64,000 nt of DNA from Sinohyriopsis cumingii (lineage: Eukaryota > Mollusca > Bivalvia > Unionida > Unionidae). The stretch is from NCBI GenBank assembly GCA_028554795.2, contig CM068827.1:139590751-139654750 (forward strand), read 5' to 3'. Position 1 is the stretch's first letter; the number at the start of each line of letters is the position of its first letter. Of the stretch, positions 1-12,108 are shown in pieces. Made by a program: the position numbers and the translations under genes. The notes under the pieces were generated by a model. That model was not told where the DNA came from. It saw only the letters and a list, made by a program, of their open reading frames with translations, and did no database searches.

Positions 1-1553
1 TAATGTGACTAATAAGGCATAATCAGCATCAGCACAGAAGCTGTAACAGTGACAAGCTTTGTGTTGATAGTAGGAATGATAATATTACTGTAATGTATAT
101 ATATTAAAATTAGTATTGTAGGGTCTGTCACCTCTGTTTGGCTGTTATGATTCTGTGGTCTTAAACTAGGTAGCGAAAAGAAGTGAAAGCAACAAGTTTA
201 TTAAATTTAAAGTTAGCTAAGTTACGAAGTGAACATGTATTAAACCATTTATATATATATATATCTGCGTGTGTATGGTTATATGACGAAATTCTCATTA
301 GATTACAAGTTATCACCCAGAAGGTACGACCCTGGGAGAATGGAGATGACCCTTGGTACACAGCAAGATGCATTTTAAAATTGGCACTTCATGCCCAGCA
401 AATTTAGGAATTGTAATGTCGTAGTGGACCTAATTGCTTACATTATATGACCAAGGGTTTAAGTTCTGTGTGAGGGTAAACTTGAAGTGTGTGTGTGTGT
501 GTTGAATTCAAGCACAGAATATGTAAAACGACTTTTTATTCGCTGATTGAAGATAATTCACATCCGTAAAACATAATAAACTTACTAACACCGAATCCCC
601 CCTCCCTCCCATTTCTCTCTCTCTCTCTCTCTCAAATGAAATCGTCATGATCATTTTTCAGTGGCAGAGACTTTGCTGGCTAAAGCAATGTAAGAGTTCT
701 AAACATCACTCGCATAATTCTTTGATTTCACTAGGATAAAAAAAAAAGGATTTTGAGTGTATATACAATATTTAAATATTTTTTAGAAAATACCCGACAA
801 TTGATACTCGGGCTAATACCGTCTGCAGCTTTCTTGAAAACAAGTCGGGGTTCAGAGCTCTCACACTTTACCAGGGAAAAAAAACGATTTTGTTCTTATT
901 GAAAGGGAAGGTTCTCATAAAAACAGAGTACCAGTCCAAGTGCATTGGCATCCGTCAGTTGATTGACCACCATCCATGTCGATAAAATATTGATATATTA
1001 GTACATTGCGGGTCCGTCATTTAAGTTATTGTTTAAAGTATGCAGCAACAGCAAATTCTTAATTGTATTTTTATTTGTATTTTTCCCTCTTTAATCTATA
1101 GTCATTGGAAAGGAGCTGTATGTATATTCCACATTACGAAGAGAAACCTAAATCATGGGTTGAAATTATAAATAGTATTTGCTTTAAAGGAAATATGGTA
1201 ATTTTAAATTTTTTTTTCTTGCATGTATCTCTCTGGCTCATTTACAGATACAATTTAGTCATATATATATCTACCTAGAGTTGTAAAATTGTACCTTTTG
1301 TAGAAACGACGCTACCGATTCGCGATAAAATTAACGAAGATGCAGAGAGAAAATGTAAACCTTTTCAGGCTGTACTGAACAGAGTTATGTCTTTGAAAAA
1401 CACAGAAAGAAACAAACCACCACCATCAATAGCAATAACGTCATGAAAAAGGCAATATATTACAAAGATTGTCACAAAGACTGCATCAGAACATTTACTA
1501 TATCAATTGCCAAGCACTATAATCATTTCAAATATAATAAATATTTGCCAATA
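1..1553. other. No recognisable gene; AT-rich intergenic DNA
   Basis: Short overlapping ORFs on both strands near 160-410 are antisense to each other and have no family character. A (CT)n tract lies at about 614-633 and a short (GT)n tract near 490. Nothing else is recognisable up to the SINE that starts near 1554. Confidence 0.6.
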
Positions 1554-2142
1554 CAGCTCCAGTGGCCTAGTGGTTAAAGCGTCCGCCTCGGAAGCGGGAG
1601 GTTGTGGGTTCGAACCCCGGGCGAGTCATACCAAAGACTTACAAAAATGGTACTGGGTGCCCCGAGTGGCCGAGTGGTCTAAAGCGCTCTCCGTTACGGA
1701 TCACTGCCATCTCACCTCTGTCTGCGTGGGTTCGAGTCTAGGATTCGACCAATGTGGGTATGTGAGAAAGCTTGCCAGTAGCTTCTCGTGGGTCGGTGGT
1801 TCTTCCCGGTGTTTTCCCGGGTTCTTCCTCCACCATTAATACTGGCCGCCATACATAGCCTATCGTTTGCTGAAAAATGGCGTTAAACCCCACAACAACA
1901 ACAACAACAAAAATGGTACTAACAGATGCCTCGCTTGGCGCTCAGCATTAAGAGGTTAGTGTTAGGACTGGTCGGTCTGGTGTCAGGATAATGTGACTGC
2001 GTGGGACATCATGCGCGGCATGATGCCTCATTGCTAGACATCAATATAAACTGACACATTGCATACATCGTAGCTATATGACTGAAAAAATGTCAAAGCT
2101 ACGTTAAAAATCATAATCACACACACACACACACACACACAC
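1554..2142 (+). mobile_element. tRNA-headed SINE (family B), interrupted by another SINE
   Basis: The head at about 1554-1625 has a polymerase III A-box-like stretch (tggcctagtggttaaagcg) and a B-box (gggttcgaacc). It is followed by the family-specific stretch gagtcataccaaagactta. After the nested SINE at 1655-1910 the body resumes with gcctcgcttggcgctcagc and runs to a (CA)n tail at 2118-2142. The same body and the same (CA)n end occur inverted at 36,191-36,445, and the same head occurs at 49,363-49,450. These comparisons define the family from within the window. The head does not fold with matched acceptor and T stems, so it is a SINE head and not a working tRNA gene. Confidence 0.8.
1655..1910 (+). 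mobile_element. tRNA-Leu-like SINE (family A), nested
   Basis: The copy begins gggtgccccgagtggccgag. It has a class-II tRNA-like A box (tggccgagtggtctaaagcg), a B box (gtgggttcgagtc), the body motifs ttcctccaccattaatactg and gaaaaatggcgttaaacccc, and an (AAC)n tail. A perfect 12-bp target duplication, aaaaatggtact, lies at 1643-1654 and again at 1909-1920, where it merges with the A-rich tail. Family A is the commonest dispersed repeat in the window. The body resembles a 3' domain that is widespread in mollusc SINEs; exact family naming needs a repeat library. Confidence 0.9.
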
Positions 2143-4650
2143 TATTTGCCACATTGGAACAAAATGCTTTTAAAATGTATTAAAAATGATTTACTTATCT
2201 GCAAGTAAAATATTATGAAATCTTACCTTTCTTACATGAATGCTCGTGTGTTTCACTGACCTTATGGTCATGTACAACTGTCACTTTTTGTTTTGAGAGG
2301 TGTAGACAAGTCTGACAGATCTAATGAGATATGCCTGTGCTTTGTGTTAAAAATAATATAAACGCATGACGTACGATGTTTCATTCATTTGTCAATTGGT
2401 TGAAAGCTTAGAATAATTGTACCGTATGTTGGAGAGTCAGACGAACGGTATAGCACACAATGACACGCTCACGTTGCGCCTCTGTTGTTCTGGATTCAGT
2501 GCCCGACGCGGTCACGTTTCTTGAAATCGATTGTTTGAACTAAATTATCTCGTTTCAATTGCATTTAACGACCCATTACAAAGTGATCGATATAGACGGT
2601 GGAGAGAGTTTTATATGACACAAAAACTTCTATATAAATGAAATAAGGTTTAAGTTACAAACAAATTTTGTTCTAAACTTCATTGTTTATAACAACAAAA
2701 TTTCTGCATTTTTAAGCTATATAAAAAAGAAGCAGTGTGCCTGACTCATATTATTGGCTTAAAATATTAATTTATTTATGTTTTTATTTTATTTTATTTT
2801 ATTTTATTTTATTTTATTTTATTTTAATAACCAACCTAATGATGTCAATAGGGTATGCCTTGCATCTTGATTGATACCATGCCATTTAAAGTCAGGAGGC
2901 AAAAACACAGAGTCATCAAGACCAGAGTATTCTGTGAAACAAGATAACTAAAATTATTGATAATGTAAGGTCATCGTCCTTCAAATTAGACGAAAGCAAC
3001 GACAGAGCAACATGCATTAACTTTCGATGTATATAATCTCGTCGACTTTTACTTTGCGCGTTGACATCGGCTGAGTTCTGCTGTTGTAGAAGTACGTGCT
3101 GGTAATACTAGATATTGAAATTATAAACGTATTTCATTGTGGATATTTTTTGTCAATCATTTATTTAATATTACAAGTGTAATATTAGGAACTTCATATT
3201 ATAGTGTACATGTTGAAATATCTACTTACCCAGAAATGACTCTCTATCATTGGCATTATATGCCATGGATTTTACTTTCCGTTCAAATCCAAGAAGTTTT
3301 TGTTTTTTTGCATCTACACCAATGTCAGTGCTCCTGTATTAAAAAAATAATTAACTAACCGTTTTACACCTATTGACGTAATTAGTTTTGTAACCTATTG
3401 TACTGTATTCACAGTAAATGAATCTTTTCTATGTAAAGTACTTACAATTTAAACGTTAGCTTTAAGTTTTGAAACTGGTTTTACACTTTATACTTATAAA
3501 GGAATGTGAATGTAAAGATACGGTAGTATTAAACTTGTGCTCCTATATCAAAGCAAGCTAGGAAGAAGGGGGAAACTAAAGCTGGTACAAGAATACAGAG
3601 TATAACGCACGATAATGAGTAATGCAAGTTCAGACGAAAATCCGAAATAATATTGTATTAAAGTCTATTCGTTTTAAGGACAGTCACTGGAAAGTCCATA
3701 CAATAGACTAGATTTTACTGAATCTTAATCGAACTTCTGTAAATAAACGCTTAAGAAATTAAATTATGTAAATTTCCTTGAAAGCATGACGAAATTTAGC
3801 ATCTTAAAACACTATTCAGAATAAATTGAATCGTCTTTGATAAAATATCGTTATTTATTACTTAAATTTGTTTGTAGTGTGGTGAATATTCATCTGTTGA
3901 ACTTGAAAAGTGCTTCAGTTGCATCATGTGCATTGACCCCAAGGACTCGCACCAAAGCATCTAAATATGGATTTCTGTAATAATAATAATGGAAAAATGT
4001 CTAGCATTAAATTACATTGATTTATTTCTTTTCAATCCTTGTAGTAAAGAAATTAAAAATACGGTTAAGAAATGCTCTCGTTTCATTAGGTCCTTAAAAA
4101 ATAAAGTTGTTCAACTGAAATTATAAACTAAATTACAGTAACCAAGGTTTAATGGGAGTGTTACAGTTTAATCCATATATACACTTGCAATGCAAATTGC
4201 TATAAATAGCTTAAAGTGTTCACATCAGAGCACAAAACGTCTTGTAGCAATAGTATACATACAGGGCAGGAGTTCACAGTGACCCAGTTTTGATGTGTTC
4301 AGTGCTTTCATTCTAGCATACGAATTTGTTAGGAATAGTTTAGAAGAAGTTTCATTAAATAATGAAAAGTATATCAAGGTTACTCAGATGTTTTGCTCTA
4401 AAGAAATGTTTATACAGGATACATGCAAATTATATGTGACATGACTATGTACAGTAATATCGATGTTGCAGCCCGGACAGAGATGGTGGACATGATGACA
4501 AGCAAGTTTGAATAAATCCTGAAAAAGTTATATAAATATCTGACCAATCAGTCCTAGAAATCTGGTCAATGAGACCAATTGTCTTGCCAAATAAATATTA
4601 ATCCCAACATTAAAACAAAGTGATATTTTTCTGTCAATAGGTATAGTGCT
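2143..4650. other. No recognisable gene; intergenic DNA with an (ATTTT)n tract
   Basis: A clean (ATTTT)n pentanucleotide tract runs from about 2781 to 2826. An ORF of 73 codons at 3137-3358 has no family character and no splice or start context worth trusting. The rest is AT-rich with no repeat or coding signal that I recognise. Confidence 0.55.
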
Positions 4651-4940
4651 GAAGCTGATACAAACTGGCCCAGAAGCTGATACAAACTGGCCCAGAAGCT
4701 GATACAAACTGGCCCAGAAGCTGATACAAACTGGCCCAGAAGCTGATACAAACTGGCCCAGAAGCTGATACAAACTGGCCCAGAAGCTGATACAAACTGG
4801 CCCAGAAGCTGATACAAACTGGCCCAGAAGCTGATACAAACTGGCCCAGAAGCTGATACAAACTGGCCCAGAAGCTGATACAAACTGGCCCAGAAGCTGA
4901 TACAAACTGGCCCAGAAGCTGATACAAACTGGCCCAGAAG
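4651..4940 (+). repeat. 22-bp tandem repeat, 13 copies
   Basis: The unit gaagctgatacaaactggccc plus a is repeated from 4651 to 4936 and is followed by a 4-base partial copy. The copies look identical, so the array is young or homogenised. Because 22 is not a multiple of 3, all three minus-strand frames stay open and give repetitive peptides of about 100-145 residues. Those ORFs are products of the repeat and are not genes. Confidence 0.97.
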
Positions 4941-5187
4941 GATGAAGATAAATTGTAAGCACTAGTCAGTCCTGGAAACCTTTTCGTGCGCGATACAAGT
5001 ACATACTAATCATTTATCCTCATGGCAGGTGACATTTCGAAAAAACGAAATTCGACATATAGAAGAAAATCATTACATAATACACAACTGTTTGACTCCA
5101 TTCACAGTTTAGAAGAAAACATTTTAGGCGCAAGTTTCAAGCCAATAAGTGATGCAGTAGGAGTTATTGCTCAGACAAGGTAAATGC

Positions 5188-5294
<107 letters not shown>

Positions 5295-5784
5295 AGTTAG
5301 AGTAAAGATTAAGAAATGTCCACGGACAAAACATCAACAACTTCAAATGAAAGAAGATAAATATGCGCGAAAAAATATCTTTTTAGACAAGATAAAATTA
5401 CTCGGCTAACCGCAATGGTGGAATGTCACTCTGCAGTTAGACATCATCGTGCTCAGATTCCATGCCATTGACAAAGTGGTTGGCGGCTTCCTTTGCCTTG
5501 ACCCTAAGGACTGTTTTAAGATCTCATTGGGTCCTGTTTGGGACTCTATGGGACTCTAGGGGGATTAAAGCGTTTTTATACATCTGTAACAAAAATAAAG
5601 AAATGAAATTGTTTTAAACTCATAAAGAGTCACCATAATGTCCGTTAATCTAATGATTGTATGAGCTAATGCAACGACGACGAATAGGTTACAAATACAA
5701 GAAAACATTTTTGTGCCTACCTGTAGAATTATGAGATCACATCTCATCATCGTCGTCGTTGTTGTCATCGTCAGTATTATTAAT

Positions 5785-5789
5785 AATAA

Positions 5790-5826
<37 letters not shown>
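5785..5826. repeat. (ATT)n trinucleotide tract
   Basis: ATT units lie directly upstream of a family A SINE. A matching attattattg follows the SINE, so the tract probably contributed the target duplication. Confidence 0.85.
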
Positions 5827-5828
<2 letters not shown>

Positions 5829-5829
5829 T

Positions 5830-6008
5830 GGCCCCGAGTGGTCGAATGGTCTAAAGCGCTCACCGTTCCAGATCACTGCCATCTCACCTCTGCCTGCGTG
5901 GGTTCAGATCTCAGGATCGGCTAAAGGGGTTTTTCCTCCACCAGTTATACCAGCCACTATGTATAGCCTATCATGTGCTGAAAAATGGCGTTGAGCCCTA
6001 CAACAACA
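5830..6008 (+). mobile_element. SINE family A copy with internal deletion
   Basis: It begins gccccgagtggtcgaatggt and keeps the 3' block tcctccaccagttatac and gaaaaatggcgttgagccc, with an AAC tail. About 60 bp of the middle present in the 1655-1910 copy are missing between ggatcggc and the Pro-rich-looking ttcctccacc block. Flanking attactattg (5821-5830) and attattattg (6008-6017) are a plausible target duplication. The copy is older than those at 1655, 16,412 or 50,141. Confidence 0.85.
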
Positions 6009-6118
6009 TTATTATTGATGTTCTTTTTTTATAAAATAAACTTCCGATCATTCCAATAAGGTAAGAATGCATACACGTGATGAAAAATATTTCTACAGGA
6101 GAAATATTCCTTTGTATG

Positions 6119-6360
<242 letters not shown>

Positions 6361-6382
6361 CATATATTTTATTTATACCCAG

Positions 6383-6560
6383 GGCCGGTGTAGTGTTAAA
6401 TTTTGACCCTCGTTGAATTCTGGCCCTACGGGTCTGCTTTTAACGTTGAAAGTTGACCCAGGGTCAGTTCTTAACGTTGAATTTTGATTTTCACAGTCGT
6501 TGAAAACTGATCGCAGCGTTGAATTTTGATCAGATTTCCGGGTCATTTTTTAACGGATAA
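6383..6560 (+). repeat. Left subterminal array of the hAT-like element
   Basis: It begins ggccggtgtagtgttaaatt and contains repeated tgaccc and gttgaattttga words. The reverse complement of 11,840-12,108 shows the same opening (ggtgtagtgttaaattctga) and the same cctcgttgaattctg block. In hAT elements such clustered subterminal words are transposase-binding sites. That role is inferred here. Confidence 0.75.
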
Positions 6561-7039
6561 TTGTTTTAAGTTATGCATACATGGGCTTGTGAATCGTCAA
6601 TAAGGAAATGCTTAGTATGTATAAAATCAACAAAATCAATGTAATGCAGTACATGTAGTAATGAAATTATGAATATAGTTATCTTCTATATTTGAAATGA
6701 ATGTAATCTAATTTTGTTTGTACTTCGCCTGCTGCGTTCCATCAAACAATCAATGACCCTCTTCGAGCCTTAACCAAACAAAATCAACCATGGGAATGGA
6801 GTGAAAAACGATAAAGCGTTTGAAAAACTCAAACAGAATTTAATAAAATAACGCAATAATAGCGTAATTCGATCCTAATAAGGAAACGCAATTACTTGTA
6901 CATGCAACTCCTGTCGGTCTAGGCACATTATTAACTAATAATGGAAAGATTATGGCTTACGTCTGTAGAACACTTTCAGATGTAGACCAACATTTAAAGA
7001 AAGACGTCAGAGTAGTATAGTGGGACGATAGGGCGATAA

Positions 7040-7312
7040 TGGGAATTAGTATTACAAACCACCCTGGGACGATATGGCGACAAGATTTATAGCGACAATG
7101 GGAATTAGCATTACAAACCACCCTGGGACGATATGGCGACAAGAGTTATAGCGACAATGGGAATTACCATTACAAGGTCCCGTGGGACGATACAGCGACA
7201 AGTACTTTGAAGTACAACCTGGGCCTGTATAGCGTCAAGGGAAAATTAACATAGGAATATATCATGGGCCTGCCTGATGTCAAGGGGAAATAAACATGGG
7301 AATATATCGTGG
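7040..7312 (+). repeat. About 60-bp tandem repeats
   Basis: The unit contains ccctgggacgatatggcgac and agcgacaatgggaattagca and is repeated about three times to 7200. It is followed by two related, more diverged units (gggcctgtatagcgtcaagg; gggcctgcctgatgtcaagg). Copy number is low and divergence moderate. The array lies inside the hAT-like element. Confidence 0.8.
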
Positions 7313-7399
7313 ATTATAAACACTGATACGACATTTAAAAAATAATTTTTTTGGAGGGTTAGGCATGAAAGTCATTTGGTTCTTCTGCTTTTTCTTCTT

Positions 7400-8008
7400 C
7401 TACTTTCTCCATTTCTTTATCCATCTCCTAAATGTTCCCAATATTCCTTTCTTTTTGTGTTCCGACTCAAGAATCCGGTCTGGATGACCTATCGCTCTAC
7501 ATTTCTCTTGGACATTCATCCAGTTTTTATTCATTCTCTCAAATGCTTCTTTTTTCTTTCTGTTCTCTTGTTCTTTCCTATCTTTTGCCCATGTGTCTTT
7601 AACGTTCTTGACTTCTTCTTCCAAGACCCTTTTAATAATTTCTTCTGCTTTATGGACTTGGTCCCGTCCCCTTTTGACAAAAGCCCACTATGTCAACTTG
7701 AAGATATCATCAAAAAAACACCTGACTTTGATAACAATTTCAAGAGACTGCTTCAATGTTCCGACTCTTACATATTCAGGCGAGATGAAACCTCTCAACT
7801 TCTTTACATCTTCTTCTATCATCCCTTCAATGTTCTCCCTGGCTATTTTCAGATTGTTCGCAAATTCCAAGCTGCCTGGGAACTTCCATTCTCTTTCAAG
7901 TCTTTCCACTACATACTCCGGATCTATCATCCAATGCCAACTCTCCTTCAACTGGTTAAACAAGTCAGATACTGCTACCATCTTCTTTTCGCTTATTCCG
8001 TAGAATGG
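7400..8008 (-). pseudogene. Unrecognised coiled-coil-like coding relic inside the hAT-like element
   Basis: On the minus strand a single reading frame runs from about 8008 down to 7400 with one internal TAG at 7688-7690. The upper part, starting at an ATG at 7981, gives 97 residues (VAVSDLFNQLKESWHW, then DPEYVVERLEREWKFPG). The part after the stop continues in the same frame as a charged, helix-forming segment (HKAEEIIKRVLEEEVKNVKD) and ends with a basic tail (FRRWIKKWRK). Staying open in one frame over about 200 codons apart from one stop suggests real but recently broken coding sequence, or stop-codon readthrough. A TAA lies upstream of the ATG in frame. I do not recognise the family. It could be an accessory protein of the transposon or captured sequence. 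Confidence 0.45.
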
Positions 8009-8089
8009 CGCGAATGACGGGCCCTTTTACATTTATATCTAAAGCACGGACGTGAAGGAAAACATCCCCTACTTTTGTCTTCTCATATT

Positions 8090-9180
8090 ATCTACTATTC
8101 ACACAAAGGTAATGAGACAAAAAAACTAACCACATTATATACTATCCACACACGCAGAGATGCCAAATCAAACCCCAAAATCTACCATACACACACGCCA
8201 AGAAGCAGAAGCAAACCCACCATTTACTATCCACACACGCAGAGATGCCAAATCAAACCCCAAAATTTACCATTCACACACGGGAGAAGCTAACAACATA
8301 ACCACAATCTACTATCCACACACGCTGAGAAGCAGAAACATAACCATAATATACTGTCCACACACGCTGAGAAGCCAAATCAAACCCAAAATGTACCATT
8401 CACACACGTCAAGAAGCAGAAACAAACACACCATTTACTATCCATACACACACAGATGCCAAATTGAACACAAATTCTACTATCCACACACGCGGAGAAG
8501 TCAAATCAAACCCAAACTATACTATCCACACACGGGGAGAAGCCAAATTAAACCCTAACTATACTATTCACAAACACCGGGAAGCAAAAACAAAACCCAA
8601 TTATACTATTAACACAAAAGGAAAGTTAAACAACCACACACTCTACTATCCACACAAACCTACGTGAGCGCTTACAAACCCCAATAATCTACTATCCACA
8701 CACGGAGAAGCAGAAACATAACCATTGTATACTATCCACACACGCTGAGAAGCCAAAACATAACCACAATCTACTATCCACACACGAGAAGAAGGCAAAT
8801 CAAACCCAAAATTTACCATTCACACACGTTAAGAAGCAGAAACAAACCCACCATTTACTATCCACACACGCAGAGATGCCAAATCAAACCATACAATCTA
8901 CCATCCACACATGCCAAGAAGCAGAAACAAACCCACCATTTACTACCCACACACGCAGAGATGCCAAATCAAACCCCAAAATCTAGCATCCACACACGGG
9001 AGAAGCTAAAAACATAACCACAATCTACTATCCACCCACGGAAAAGCAGAAACATAACTATAATATACTATCCATACACGTGAAGGTTTAAAAATCCATA
9101 CTCTTTACTATCTACACAAACGTACTTCATCGCTTACAAAACCCAATAATCTATCATCCACTCAAACGTACGTGAGCGCT
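8090..9180 (+). repeat. About 44-bp degenerate tandem array, roughly 25 units
   Basis: Units look like tatccacacacgcagagatg followed by ccaaatcaaaccccaaaatc, alternating with variants carrying aagaagcagaaacaaaccca. Copies differ by substitutions and small indels. The array leaves overlapping ORFs (for example 8160-8558) that encode a repetitive YYPHTRRSQIKPK-type peptide. The peptide follows the DNA repeat and drifts between frames, so I treat it as non-coding. A (CA)n tract follows at about 9193-9218. Confidence 0.88.
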
Positions 9181-9354
9181 TACAAACACATAAACACACA
9201 CACACACACACACACACAATTACACCATGAAAGGAGGGAGTGTTTATATAAACACTACTCCACATTCTCACATTGGCAAATTGAATAGTGTTTCTTTTCT
9301 AGAGTTTTTGGTTAGCCCTGAAAAGGGCTGTGTTTTGGAACTCACATACACCTG

Positions 9355-9645
9355 TTAGTGATGACACCTTCCAGGTCTTGCTCCACAAACACATCTTCTG
9401 CTCCAGTAATTATCCCAGTTGACTGTAGTAGATGGGAGTGCAGAGGCTTGATGATTAGCCTCAGCACCCCAATCTTCTGTCTCTGGGATAATATAAACTT
9501 CCCTCTCTCTTCTTCTATGTCGCAGTCTAGGATGTTGTGGCCTCCTTATTTCTTCTTCCCAGCTTTTAGTTGGGCGAACCACAGGTAACTGTACTACTGG
9601 TGGAAGAGTCTGTGGCTGTGGTTGAGATTATGCTCAGAGAGCCGA
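9355..9645 (-). CDS. Unrecognised short ORF inside the hAT-like element
   Basis: A minus-strand frame is open from a stop near 9650 to 9355, with Pro/Val-rich sequence (PPVVQLPVVRPTKSWEEE) followed by an Arg-rich stretch (RRPQHPRLRHRRREREV). There is no ATG near its 5' side, so if it is coding it would be an internal exon or a fragment. The opposite strand is also open over 9358-9588. I see no known domain. Treat it as a weak candidate. Confidence 0.2.
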
Positions 9646-10689
9646 TTCCAGTCTTGTCGGTTCATGCTAAATGTGATATTTTGTGATCAAAGGTCCAATA
9701 GACTGTATATTTGGTTTCCGCTCCATATCACCCTTACATGCTGAGGGATTTTGAACAAATAATACATAATACTAGTTTAAATGTAGCAAAAACTTAAGAG
9801 ATTTTGCTTGCTTTTTGGAAACTTGATTGCTCCCAACTATTCAATTGTATTCGTCAGAATTTAAAAGATTAATGGAATGTTCGCTACCCAAGCACAATGT
9901 AATTTAATTCCAAGTGAAGGAAGCCATTTTTGGAGATCTTTTAATACAGGTAAATCGTGCTAAATTAGCGATATTTTACGGCCGCGGGTTTTAAGTTTTT
10001 CTTGTAATAAAATTAAGCAATGTATTTTTAAAATTTAAATATATATATTGTTTACATTTGGTATAAACGTAAACATTGTCAATTGATCTCTGCTTCTCTG
10101 TATTGTCGGCCGATAGTTGCATGATAACCGTTATAAACATTGGTGTATTTATAGAGAGATAAGTTATACCCATGTATATTGATAACAGTTGAAATGATTC
10201 GCATTAAAATGCGTGCCATTGTAAGCTTTTTAAATTCTTGTCTATCAAGAAAGGGTCATTGGTTCTATTCCCAATCGATATGATTTTTTAAAATATATAT
10301 ATAATGCATAATACATGCCGATGCATATCTGAGATTTTTATTTGATGTAATATCATAACAAAACAGTTAGCATTATCGATTTTAAGAGCACCGGTGTGCA
10401 ATTTTAAGATCGTATCAAAATGTCTTAAATGCACGTATATATAAACCGCAAGCGAAGGCGCGGTCACTTCAGAAACATACACGGCATATTAGGTCTAACA
10501 AGAGTTACATCGCCACGCCTTTTTTGTCGTATCGCTTGAATATTATTTTGTAATTTAAAATGCAGAATGTTTATGAAAATAAAATAATATGCATTTCCCA
10601 AAAATAATTTCAAAAATACATTATAAACTAGAAAACGTTAGAACAAATTGCATATCAATACTTCAAAATTGAATTTGAAATAAATTAAT

Positions 10690-10733
10690 AAAAGAGTGCC
10701 CTCACTGGGATTCGAACGCTTATACACATACTA

Positions 10734-10824
<91 letters not shown>

Positions 10825-10870
10825 TTTTCTTAAATAATACGCTGAACCGCCTAGGCAATTGATCCATCAC
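10690..10870 (-). repeat. tRNA-like A and B boxes separated by a (TA)n tract
   Basis: Read on the minus strand, ttgcctaggcggttcagcg (A-box-like) comes first, then an 86-bp (TA)n tract at 10,737-10,822, then gcgttcgaatccc (B-box-like). The acceptor and T stems do not pair, so this is not a functional tRNA. It looks like a decayed SINE head whose inter-box region expanded into a microsatellite. The match to the A box is imperfect. Confidence 0.45.
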
Positions 10871-11610
10871 AAACTTTAAACTGAACGTTAATTCTTATAT
10901 ATATTATATAACCTGCATTTTCATTTAATAAAATCCTAATTTTACCCGATCTACCTACAGTAACAAATAGACAAAGTCGTTCATTAGTATGCATCTTTAA
11001 ACCGACTGTAGAAGGTTTATTCAGTATTCACGGGTTCTTATTTACTGTTATAATTATCCTCAGGGACGTAGCTAGTATATGATTTATGATTAGGCATATT
11101 GAACGGCGAAGCCTCGAACTGCTGGAAGAGTGGGGTGTGTGTGGGTACGGGGCAACATTGTTACAATCTAGAGGCTCTGAGATAGCATTTCATGCATCTT
11201 GTTGAGACTTTCTGAACCTTGGTACTGTTTAATACTGTAAAAGTAAAAAGAAAACATCAAATTCTTATGAACAGACTCAATAAAATCGAGTTTGCTACTA
11301 TCTTGTTCGTGTTTTTGCTTCTAATGAATCCTCTTTTCCGTATGTATTGTATTACATAAATATAGATTTCATATCGATTTCGTGAGTGAAACTTAAACCA
11401 TTGAAAAAAATCGTCATAATTCTGTGTAGGCAGCTGCCTTGTAGGCAGCTACTCTCCTGATCATCGCTAATATACTGTTCAGTTGTTTACCTGCCCTGTT
11501 GAACCTTGCGACTTTACCGAAGTGAAACATAGTCATTCATTTATCAGTTTGTCTAATTTGTCCAAAGCAAAGTTCAGCTATTTTGAAAATGTTCCGCATT
11601 TTGGGACATT

Positions 11611-11690
11611 TAAAAAAAAAAGTATAACGGAGAGAATTACGATAGTGACATTTTAAAAAAAAAGTATAACGGAGAGAATTACGATAGTGA
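11611..11690 (+). repeat. 41-bp direct duplication
   Basis: The block aaaaagtataacggagagaa followed by ttacgatagtgaca occurs twice in tandem with only terminal differences, which indicates a recent local duplication inside the hAT-like element. Confidence 0.9.
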
Positions 11691-11839
11691 CAGATTAACA
11701 ACATTCTATTGTACACAATTGTTTCCTTAAAAGAAAAAACAAATTAAGAAAGACACAGCTCAGTGAGTAATAAGTTGATTTCACTTTAGAAGTGGTTCAA
11801 AAATCAACGTTAAGTTTTGATAACAGAACATTTTACCCT

Positions 11840-12108
11840 AAGGTCATAATTTCACCTGAAAGGGTCGTTATTTAACAAGACATTAAAAAAGGGTCAGTTT
11901 TTAACGTGAAATTTTGATCACGTTGAAAAATTACCGACCGGGTCAGAATTCAACGAGGGTCAAAATGTTATACTGCATGTGGGTCGTTATTTAACAGGAC
12001 ATTTAAAAAGGGTCAGATTTTAACGTTAAATTTTGATCACGGTCGTTGAAAAATGACCCGGCGGGTCAGAATTCAACGAGGGTCAGAATTTAACACTACA
12101 CCGGCGCC
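11840..12108 (-). repeat. Right subterminal array of the hAT-like element
   Basis: Two tandem modules each carry gggtcgttatttaac, gggtcag..ttaacg and gggtcagaattcaacgaggg. The outer end (cactacaccggc) is the reverse complement of the left array opening at 6384. The array is longer and more regular than the left one, so one module was probably duplicated on this side. Confidence 0.75.

Noticed and set aside
1554-1640. tRNA gene at the family B SINE head
   Set aside because: A and B boxes are present but acceptor and T stems do not pair, and the sequence continues into a repeated SINE body. The same applies to the family A heads.
4528-4962. Repetitive proteins of 97-144 residues on the minus strand
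   Set aside because: They arise in all three frames of a 22-bp tandem repeat and have no independent support.
8090-9180. CRISPR-like array or repetitive histidine-rich protein
   Set aside because: There are no unique spacers between constant repeats, the genome is eukaryotic, and the peptide frame drifts with the DNA repeat.
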